From Bifidobacterium breve (GTDB lineage: Bacteria; Actinomycetota; Thermoleophilia; Miltoncostaeales; Miltoncostaeaceae), in the NCBI GenBank assembly GCA_945876305.1, contig CAMCOB010000029.1:1-13010 (forward strand): a DNA stretch of 13,010 nt. The letters run 5' to 3'. A model generated the notes under the pieces. The model was not told the DNA's origin, ran no database searches, and saw only the letters and a program-made list of their open reading frames with translations. Within the stretch, counting starts at the first letter, position 1; the number at the start of each line of letters is the position of its first letter. Below, one piece after another: positions 5,188-11,259 of this stretch. Position numbers and translations under genes: made by a program.

Positions 5188-5699
5188 GCCAGGGCGCCCA
5201 CCAAGTGCTGGTGCTTCTGCGCCACGGCGTGGCTGAGGACATCGATTCCCGCCCCACCGATGACGAGCGCGAACTCACCACTGCCGGCCGTGCTGATGCC
5301 GACCTCGCAGCCCAAGGTCTTGTGGCGCTCGGCATACGGCCGGACGTCGTGGTGTCGAGCCCACTCATCCGCTGCCACCAGACCGCCGAGATGGTGGCCC
5401 GGGCCGCGGGGTGCGCGCTGCACGACGATCCGAGGCTGGCCCCGGGAATGACGACCGACGACCTGCTCGATCTGGTGATCGACTTTCCGGATGCGCACGT
5501 GATCGTGGCGTGCTCGCACCAGCCGGGGCTCACGTATGCGCTGTCCGACATCACCGGGTGTGGCGAGATCGGGTTTCGCCGACCGCAGGCGGCAGTGATC
5601 TCGTTGACATCGCCACGGCCAGGTGGCGGATCGCTGGTGGCCCTGCTTCCCCCGCGCGTGCTGCGTGCGGCGGCACCGGAGTCAGGCTCGGACCGCTAA
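5184..5699 (+). CDS. SixA-like phosphohistidine phosphatase (histidine phosphatase superfamily)
   Basis: The 171-residue protein has the SixA layout: LLRHGVAED with the phosphate-accepting H14 (R13-H14-G15), the SSPLIRCHQTAEM segment with R63, and ACSHQPGL with the second catalytic H112. SixA is a minimal histidine phosphatase without the lid of larger phosphoglycerate mutase relatives; in E. coli it removes phosphate from histidine of phosphocarrier or phosphorelay proteins. The target here is unknown, since other SixA-like proteins act on small phosphate esters. Its ATG overlaps the copCD stop (ATGA at 5184-5187), giving tight translational coupling to a copper transporter, which is not an obvious partner. 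Its stop overlaps by 4 bp the end of the minus-strand gene at 5696. The C-terminal 25 residues are Pro/Arg/Ala-rich. Confidence 0.88.
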   Translation: MSQGAHQVLVLLRHGVAEDIDSRPTDDERELTTAGRADADLAAQGLVALGIRPDVVVSSPLIRCHQTAEMVARAAGCALHDDPRLAPGMTTDDLLDLVIDFPDAHVIVACSHQPGLTYALSDITGCGEIGFRRPQAAVISLTSPRPGGGSLVALLPPRVLRAAAPESGSDR

Positions 5700-6067
5700 A
5701 CCACCGCGACGGAGTTGAGCGCGCGCGCCAGGAGGGCGCCCGGCTCGCCATCAACGACGGTGGGGCCCAACTCCTCAATCTTCACCAGCAACAGGCGACG
5801 TGCCTCGCGGCGCTGCATGTGCAGTGCCTCCCAGCCCGCAGCCTCGGCATCGTTACCGTTTTGCTTTGCGAGATCGTGCAGCGTGCGCGAGACGTGCTCG
5901 AGCGGGGTCGGCGCCACAAGGCGATCATGGGCGTCAACCAGCAGGATGGCGCGCATCCACGATGTGTCACCCGACTCGCGGGCCTGACGCGACCACTCCG
6001 GCGGCATCAGGTCCTCAAGGGCACCGATAATCTCGGTCCACACCTGGGTGTTGGGGGCGTCGCTCAT
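5696..6067 (-). CDS. protein of unknown function, 123 residues
   Basis: I do not recognise a family. From ATG 6065-6067 (MSDAPNTQVW) the product is a soluble, mainly helical protein with one predicted strand (MRAILLVDAHDRLVAP, near residues 38-53) and a long charged helix (GWEALHMQRREARRLLLVKIEEL, about 78-100). There is no signal peptide, membrane segment, cysteine or clear catalytic motif. An ATG 12 codons upstream is in frame, but it lies inside the presumed gltA terminator and is less likely. No good Shine-Dalgarno or TAGNNT box stands near the start, so it may be read through from gltA upstream. The tail overlaps the end of sixA by 4 bp. GC3 bias in this frame supports coding. Confidence 0.65.
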   Translation of the reverse strand: MSDAPNTQVWTEIIGALEDLMPPEWSRQARESGDTSWMRAILLVDAHDRLVAPTPLEHVSRTLHDLAKQNGNDAEAAGWEALHMQRREARRLLLVKIEELGPTVVDGEPGALLARALNSVAVV

Positions 6068-6087
6068 ACGGTGCGCATGCGATGGCG

Positions 6088-6120
6088 CGCCCCGCCGGGC
6101 CACGTGGGCCAGACGGGGCG
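6088..6120 (-). terminator. hairpin downstream of citrate synthase
   Basis: CGCCCCG (6088-6094) and CGGGGCG (6114-6120) form a perfect 7-bp outer stem. Inside it GGCC (6098-6101) and GGCC (6107-6110) form a second short stem around ACGTG. It begins 9 bases after the gltA stop in the minus direction and has no T-run. It could cause partial termination before the gene at 6067. Confidence 0.5.
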
Positions 6121-6129
6121 AAGTGCCAT

Positions 6130-7422
6130 CTAGCGTGCCGATACCTCGACGTAGTCGCGCTCGCCGGAACCGATGTAGACCTGGCGTGGGCGGGAGATCT
6201 TCTGGTCCTTGTCCTGAATCATCTCAAGCCACTGCGCAACCCAACCCGGGGCGCGACCGATGGCAAACATGACTGTGAACATCTCGGTGGGAATGCCGAG
6301 TGCCTCGTAGATGAGGCCGGAATAGAAGTCGACGTTCGGGTAGAGCTTGCGCTGAATGAAGAAGTCATCTGCCAGCGCGGTGGTCTCAAGTGCCACGGCC
6401 ACCTCAAGCAGCGGGTTGACCCCGGTGACCTCGAATACGTCGTCGCAGGCGCCCTTGATGATGGTCGCGCGCGGGTCGTAGTTCTTGTACACGCGGTGAC
6501 CAAAGCCCATGAGCAGCGCCTCGCGACTCTTCACCTTGTCCATGAAGTCGGACACGTTGTCGGACGAGCCGATCTCGCGCAGCATCACCAGCACGGCCTC
6601 GTTGGCACCGCCGTGCAGCGGCCCGTAAAGGGCGGCGATGCCGGCGTTGACGGCCGAGTAGGTGTCGACCTGTGACGATCCGACGGCACGCACCGCGGAG
6701 GTGGAGCAGTTCTGCTCGTGGTCGGCGTGGAGGATGAGGAGGATGTCGAGCGCGCGGACGAGGCGGGGGTCCACCTCGTAGTCGGCACCGAAGAACATCT
6801 TGAGAATGTTGGTGCTGTAGTCGAGCGAGGGGTCCGGGGCGACGATGTCCTTGCCCTGGTTGTGGCGGAACGCCATGGCACCGATGGTCGGCATCTTGGC
6901 GATCGTGTTGATGATCGCCTCCATGCGCTCAGGGCCGCTCTCAACTTGCTTCGCCTCGGGGTACAGCGTGGAAAGGTGACCGAAGCCGGCCTCGAGGATT
7001 CCCATGGGGTGGGCATCCTTGGCGAATGCCTTGATCGACTCGCCGACCTCCGCCTGCACCACCATGCGGTCAACGATCTGCGTCTCGAAGCTCTCAAGCT
7101 CCTTGGCCGTGGGCAGCTCGCCATGGATCAGGAGCCATGCAACCTCAAGGAAGGTGCTCTTCGCAGCCAGCTGCTCAATGGGGTAGCCGCGGTAGCGCAG
7201 TACGCCGGCGTCGCCGTCGAGGTACGTGATGGCCGAACGGCACGACGCGGTGTTCATGAACGCCGGGTCGTAGGTCATGAGCCCGAAGTCATCGTCAGAT
7301 GTCTTGATCTGACGCAGGTCCGTCGCACGGACGGTCCCGTCAGTGATCGGGAACTCGTACGTCTGGCCCGTACGGCTATCGGTGACGGAAAGCGTGCCTT
7401 CCACCTGGGGCTCTGTCGACAT
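6130..7422 (-). CDS. gltA: citrate synthase, type II (bacterial GltA-like)
   Basis: The 430-residue cytoplasmic enzyme condenses acetyl-CoA with oxaloacetate to citrate, the entry step of the TCA cycle. The catalytic triad is in place: H270 in GPLHGGANEA, H309 in GFGHRVYKNYDPR and D365 in NVDFYSGL. The conserved LHADHEQNCST lies at about 231-241. The N-terminal extension of about 50 residues before the helical core (GTLSVTDSRTGQTYEFPITDG) is the domain typical of hexameric Gram-negative-type enzymes, which NADH can regulate; whether this one responds is not visible. The ATG at 7420-7422 is chosen for the SD-like AAGAAAGG ending 6 nt before it and the family's usual N-terminus, although the open frame runs on to 7671. 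A TAGACT -10 candidate lies 52 nt upstream, so unlike its neighbours it has a leadered mRNA. Confidence 0.97.
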   Translation of the reverse strand: MSTEPQVEGTLSVTDSRTGQTYEFPITDGTVRATDLRQIKTSDDDFGLMTYDPAFMNTASCRSAITYLDGDAGVLRYRGYPIEQLAAKSTFLEVAWLLIHGELPTAKELESFETQIVDRMVVQAEVGESIKAFAKDAHPMGILEAGFGHLSTLYPEAKQVESGPERMEAIINTIAKMPTIGAMAFRHNQGKDIVAPDPSLDYSTNILKMFFGADYEVDPRLVRALDILLILHADHEQNCSTSAVRAVGSSQVDTYSAVNAGIAALYGPLHGGANEAVLVMLREIGSSDNVSDFMDKVKSREALLMGFGHRVYKNYDPRATIIKGACDDVFEVTGVNPLLEVAVALETTALADDFFIQRKLYPNVDFYSGLIYEALGIPTEMFTVMFAIGRAPGWVAQWLEMIQDKDQKISRPRQVYIGSGERDYVEVSAR

Positions 7423-7474
7423 TCGTGACCTTTCTTCAATCGTTTGCCATCGGGGCCTCTCCGGGCCGCGAGCG

Positions 7475-7480
7475 AGTCTA
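7475..7480 (-). promoter_or_regulatory. candidate -10 element TAGACT of gltA
   Basis: On the minus strand TAGACT (7480 to 7475) stands 52 nt before the gltA ATG, giving an expected leader of about 45 nt that includes the SD-like AAGAAAGG (7436-7429). No good -35 box is seen 16-18 nt upstream. Confidence 0.4.
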
Positions 7481-7515
7481 GGCCACCGCGCATGACCGAG
7501 GCCGTGGGAACAGCA

Positions 7516-7562
7516 CTGACACTCATTTGCCGATTTGCGCTCGTTTGTTACACGGGTGTCAG
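7516..7562. promoter_or_regulatory. inverted repeat CTGACAC/GTGTCAG enclosing TTTG repeats
   Basis: The 222-bp gap between gltA and the glycosyltransferase gene holds CTGACAC (7516-7522) and GTGTCAG (7556-7562), a perfect 7-bp inverted repeat. Between them are three TTTG-containing direct repeats, ATTTGC at 7525, ATTTGC at 7533 and GTTTGT at 7543. The stretch is AT-rich against its surroundings and lies upstream of both divergent genes, so it is a candidate promoter/operator zone. I could not assign a convincing plus-strand -10 box. Confidence 0.3.
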
Positions 7563-7644
7563 ATTTGGGCACCCGAGACCCCCTGCGCGTCCGCCGCTCC
7601 ACGTTGGATCGTCTGGACATGACGAGGACACATGGGAGCGTTCG

Positions 7645-10023
7645 TTGATTCGGGTTGATCTGCACCTCCACTCGCGCGCATCAACGAAGACCGGCAACTG
7701 GTTTCTGCAGAGCGCGAGCCTGCCGGAGTCGTACACCGCACCAGAGGACGCCTACCAGGCGGCCAAGCGACGGGGCATGTCGTTTGTGACCCTCACCGAT
7801 CACGACACAATTGACGGTGCACTCGAGATCGCACACCACCCTGACGCCTTCGTGAGCGTGGAGGCCACCACGTGGTTTCCCGAAGATGGCACCCCTCTCC
7901 ATGTGCTGTGCTGGGACATTGACGAGGCCGACTTCGCCGAGATCGATCGTGCGCGGGCAAGCGTGCATGACCTCGTGGGGGTGCTCCGCAGCCGCCAGAT
8001 CACGCACGCGCTCGCCCACCCCCTCCAGCGCATTGGTGCCCGCCTCACCGCCGATCACCTTGAGCGCTGCCTGTTGCTCTTTCCGGTTTGGGAGGGGCGC
8101 AACGGGGCGCGAAGCCGAGTGGGCAACGAGACCGCCGTACGCATCGCGCAGGCGGCCACGCCCGAGTATCTGGCCAAGCTCGCCAACATGCACGACCTCG
8201 CCCCCGCAGGATCTGGCGTGCCCTCGCTCACTGCCGGCAGCGACGACCACGGACTCATCGACGCCGCCGCCACATGGACCGAGACCCCCGACTCCCACGA
8301 TGTCGGCACCCTGCTCGCCCACATCACGGCTGGGCGCACCACGTTGGCGGGTGCACACGGCTCGACCGCGGCCCTGTCCCACGCCATGATGGGGCTCGCC
8401 ATCAAGGCGGCGACCGACCGGGGACACTGCCCGGTGCCAGCCGATCTGCGCACGATGGCATCCGAGGTCATGCAGCACCCCTTCCCTATGGCCGAGGGCA
8501 TCCCACAGCGAGGTCGGCGCTCGCTCGCGCGCGACTCCGCGCTGCGGGCCGACTGGCAGCGCCTCGACGACATTGAGGAAGGGGCGCGGCGCAGCCACGC
8601 ACGCTATCGAGTGGCCACGGACTGGGCGCAGCGCGAGATCCTGCGCCGGGCGATGGCAGGTGACAACGCGCGGCCGGGTCTTGCGGGCATCACGGATCGC
8701 ATCGCACTGATGCTCGGTGCCACGGCCCTCGCCGCTCCCTACATGGCTGCAGCGGGGTATCACGCATCCGAGGCGCGCCACGCGCGTGGTATTGCCCACG
8801 ACTTCTTCGGCAACCCCGATGCCGGAGAGCCCCAGGCCACCACTGTGGTGTTCACCGACACCTTCGATGACCTCAACGGCGTGGCCGGAATGATGCGGCG
8901 CCTTGCAGACCGCACCGACGCGCTCGGGCTCGATACGACGGTTGTCGCCTTTGGCGACTCGCCGGTTGATACGCCCGGCCTCATTCGCATCCGCCCGCTC
9001 GCCCGTCTGCCGATGCCTGCGTACCGGGATGGAGAGATGACCTTGGGCATCCCATCCATCGCCGAGGTGCTCGACACCCTCGAGCGCCGCGACGCGCGGG
9101 TGGTGCACGCGGCCACGCTCGGACCGCTGGGGCTCGCGGGTATTCTCGCCGCGCGCATTCTGGGCATCCCCTTTATCACTAGCCACTCGACGCAGCTTGC
9201 GCGCTACACCCTGGCGCTCACCGGCGACCGCCTTGCGGCCGAGGCCGTACGGGCCGGCAGTGCGTGGGTGCACCGGCAGGCCGACCGGATTCTGGTGCCG
9301 AGCCTCCACATGGCCGACGGACTCGCCGAAGAAGGGCTTCCCGTTGAGCGCGTGCGGACGGTGGGCCGAGGAGTGGATACGACGCAGTTCAACCCCGAGC
9401 GGCGCGGATTCTTCGCCCATCGCCGCCTGGGCGGCGATGGCGTCACCGTGCTCGCGGTGTCGCGCCTGTCCCAGGAGAAGGGGCTCGACTTTCTGCTGGA
9501 TGCCGCCGACCTGTTGGAGCAGGACGGCGTCGATCTGCGCGTGGCCCTCGTGGGAGATGGCCCACATCGCGATGCCCTTGCGGCACGCGTCGCGGGCACC
9601 CGGCACCGCCTGCTCGGCCCCTTCACCGGTGACCGCCTCGCTGCCCTGTACGCATCGGCCGACATCTTCTGCCTGCCGTCTGTCACCGAGACCTTTGGGC
9701 AAGTGGTGCTCGAGGCCCAGGCCAGCGGCCTCCCCGTGGTCGTGCCGATGGGAACGGCGATCGGCGAACAGGTGACCGACGGCGTGACCGGCACGCTGAG
9801 CATCAGCGATGGCCCTCGGCACCTGGCCATGGCGCTGCGCCCGCTCCTGCTTGATCGCGATCTGCGGATATCGATGGGGCGCCGTGCGCGGGAGGCAATG
9901 GTGAGCCACGCCACGTGGGATGACGTCTTCGTGCGTCTCGCCAATGAGTACCGCGACGTTGCGCGTGGCCGCGAACTCCGGACCGAGACGCCACGACGCC
10001 CGGTCGAGATGGGAGTGCTCTGA
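7645..10023 (+). CDS. PHP-domain / GT4 glycosyltransferase fusion protein
   Basis: The 792-residue protein has two enzymatic parts. Residues 1-230 are a PHP (polymerase and histidinol phosphatase) domain with a full set of metal ligands: H7-x-H9, D52-H53 in LTDHD, E73, H86, H125 in LAHP, and D200-x-H202 in SDDH. That fits an active phosphoesterase. Residues 397 to about 770 are a GT-B family 4 transferase: an N-terminal DLNGVAG loop, R607 and K612 in SRLSQEKG, and E682-x7-E690 in TETFGQVVLE, which bind the nucleotide sugar. Between them lies a helical linker with a hydrophobic stretch at 352-372. Donor and acceptor are unknown; mannose from GDP-mannose is one possibility. The TTG start is chosen because MIRVDLHLHS is the usual PHP N-terminus and GGGAG lies 6 nt upstream. 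It overlaps the next gene as TGATG. Confidence 0.9.
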   Translation: MIRVDLHLHSRASTKTGNWFLQSASLPESYTAPEDAYQAAKRRGMSFVTLTDHDTIDGALEIAHHPDAFVSVEATTWFPEDGTPLHVLCWDIDEADFAEIDRARASVHDLVGVLRSRQITHALAHPLQRIGARLTADHLERCLLLFPVWEGRNGARSRVGNETAVRIAQAATPEYLAKLANMHDLAPAGSGVPSLTAGSDDHGLIDAAATWTETPDSHDVGTLLAHITAGRTTLAGAHGSTAALSHAMMGLAIKAATDRGHCPVPADLRTMASEVMQHPFPMAEGIPQRGRRSLARDSALRADWQRLDDIEEGARRSHARYRVATDWAQREILRRAMAGDNARPGLAGITDRIALMLGATALAAPYMAAAGYHASEARHARGIAHDFFGNPDAGEPQATTVVFTDTFDDLNGVAGMMRRLADRTDALGLDTTVVAFGDSPVDTPGLIRIRPLARLPMPAYRDGEMTLGIPSIAEVLDTLERRDARVVHAATLGPLGLAGILAARILGIPFITSHSTQLARYTLALTGDRLAAEAVRAGSAWVHRQADRILVPSLHMADGLAEEGLPVERVRTVGRGVDTTQFNPERRGFFAHRRLGGDGVTVLAVSRLSQEKGLDFLLDAADLLEQDGVDLRVALVGDGPHRDALAARVAGTRHRLLGPFTGDRLAALYASADIFCLPSVTETFGQVVLEAQASGLPVVVPMGTAIGEQVTDGVTGTLSISDGPRHLAMALRPLLLDRDLRISMGRRAREAMVSHATWDDVFVRLANEYRDVARGRELRTETPRRPVEMGVL

Positions 10024-11213
10024 TGCGCGTGGCCGACCTCACGCAGTGGTTCTCGCCCACCTCGGGTGGCATCCATACCTACCTCTGCGCCAAGGCCGAG
10101 TACGCATCGGCCAATGCGAAAGATCACGCGGTGATCGTGCCGGCTGCCACGGCACGATCGTGCATGTTTCATGGGAGCCCGCTCATCGAGGTTCCCGGGG
10201 TGCTCCTCAACCGCCAGTCCGGCTATCGCCTCGCGCCGTGGGCGTCACGCTTTACGTCGGTGCTCGATGACCTGCGTCCCGATGTCGTGGTCGTACACGA
10301 CGCCACCGCGCACCCCCAGGCAATTCGCAACTGGGCCCGAGCCAACGGAGCGGCCGTTGCGATGGTCATCCACTCCGAGCTCGAGAGCGGCGCGGCCGGG
10401 CTTACGCCCGCCGTTCGCACGCCGGTACGAGCCGTGCTGGGCTACGTGCAGGATCGCGCCCTCACCGCCCCGGATGCGGTCATCGTTACCTCTGAGTCGC
10501 TCTGCGACCGCATCGCCGCACGCGGCGATGCCATGCCGGTGGTGATCCCGCTCGGCGTCGATCAGTCGGTCTTCCTGAATGCGAAGCCCGATCCCACGCT
10601 CCATGCGCGTCTGGCCCCGACGGGAACCCCGCTGCTGGTACACGCCGGGCGCCTCTCCAGCGAGAAGCGCGTTGACCTGCTTATCGACATGCTCGCCGAA
10701 CTTCGCACGCCGGCAGTGCTCGCGATCGCCGGATCCGGCCCCGTCCGTTCAGCCCTCGTGCGCCGCGCCCAGCGTCTGGGTGTGGGCGAACGAGTGATGA
10801 TGCTCGGTCATATCGCCGGTCGCACAGACCTTGCGCGCCTGATGGCAACCGGGGACTGCTTCGTGCACCCCAATCCCGATGAGACATACGGACTCGCGCC
10901 CCTTGAGGCGCTGGCCACCGGAACCCGGGTTGTGGCAGCCCGGGGCGGAGGCCTGCGCGACGTGCTCGGCAGCCGCGGCGCCGTGCTCGTGCAGCCCGGA
11001 GATGCAGCCGCACTCGCGCGTGGCGTTGAGACGGCGCTGCTGCACGAACGACGCACCCCTGACCTCACCGACCTCACGTGGAATCGCACCTTCGATAAGG
11101 AGTGGGATCTCTATGAGTCGCTCAGGGCGGCAACGCAAACAGGGCCGACAGCAGGCGCTGATACAGTCACCCGACTCTTGCCCACGGGCGGGAGTGTGGC
11201 CACGGCCGCATGA
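10023..11213 (+). CDS. GT4-family glycosyltransferase
   Basis: The 396-residue protein is a retaining GT-B glycosyltransferase of family 4. The N-terminal domain starts MRVADLTQWFSPTSGGIHTYL with the glycine-rich acceptor-side loop. The C-terminal domain shows HAGRLSSEKRVDLL (R210 and K215, phosphate binding of the donor) and DETYGLAPLEALATG (E287-x7-E295, sugar and ribose contacts). It has no signal peptide or clear membrane helix, so it likely works at the inner face of the membrane on a lipid-linked or soluble acceptor. The last 35 residues are low-complexity Thr/Ala/Gly. The ATG shares one base with the stop of the PHP-GT4 gene (TGATG, 10021-10025) and GGGAG lies 7 nt before it, so the two are co-translated and very likely act in sequence on one product. 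A weak 5-bp hairpin (GCCCC/GGGGC, 11217-11233) follows. Confidence 0.92.
   Translation: MRVADLTQWFSPTSGGIHTYLCAKAEYASANAKDHAVIVPAATARSCMFHGSPLIEVPGVLLNRQSGYRLAPWASRFTSVLDDLRPDVVVVHDATAHPQAIRNWARANGAAVAMVIHSELESGAAGLTPAVRTPVRAVLGYVQDRALTAPDAVIVTSESLCDRIAARGDAMPVVIPLGVDQSVFLNAKPDPTLHARLAPTGTPLLVHAGRLSSEKRVDLLIDMLAELRTPAVLAIAGSGPVRSALVRRAQRLGVGERVMMLGHIAGRTDLARLMATGDCFVHPNPDETYGLAPLEALATGTRVVAARGGGLRDVLGSRGAVLVQPGDAAALARGVETALLHERRTPDLTDLTWNRTFDKEWDLYESLRAATQTGPTAGADTVTRLLPTGGSVATAA
11159..11167 (+). promoter_or_regulatory. candidate extended -10 (TGATACAGT) for the NYN gene
   Basis: TGA followed by TACAGT matches an extended -10 element inside the 3' end of the glycosyltransferase gene, 92 nt before the NYN start codon. 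A transcript from it would have a leader of about 86 nt including the GGAGG. No -35 is seen, so the NYN gene may instead be read from the upstream operon. Confidence 0.3.
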
Positions 11214-11248
11214 CCAGCCCCCGCATGAGGGGCACGACAATTCGATTT

Positions 11249-11253
11249 GGAGG
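11249..11253 (+). promoter_or_regulatory. strong Shine-Dalgarno GGAGG of the NYN gene
   Basis: GGAGG stands 6 nt before the ATG at 11260. This is the best ribosome-binding site in the window and it fixes the start against the much longer open frame that begins near 10879 inside the glycosyltransferase gene. Confidence 0.85.
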
Positions 11254-11259
11254 TACCCC

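Noticed and set aside
4059..5519. 486-residue minus-strand open frame opposite copCD and sixA
   Set aside because: Shadow of two confident genes; composition is Arg/Ser/Thr/Pro-rich with no motif.
7423..7671. Longer gltA reading frame and the in-frame ATG 7492 extension of the PHP-GT4 gene
   Set aside because: Both cross the intergenic control region. gltA has a good SD at 7422, and PHP proteins normally begin at VDLHLHS, matching TTG 7645.
7681..9909. 742-residue minus-strand open frame opposite the PHP-GT4 gene
   Set aside because: Antisense shadow; the plus frame contains complete PHP and GT4 motif sets.
10879..11259. Upstream extension of the NYN reading frame
   Set aside because: It lies within the second glycosyltransferase gene in another frame, and a strong GGAGG marks ATG 11260.
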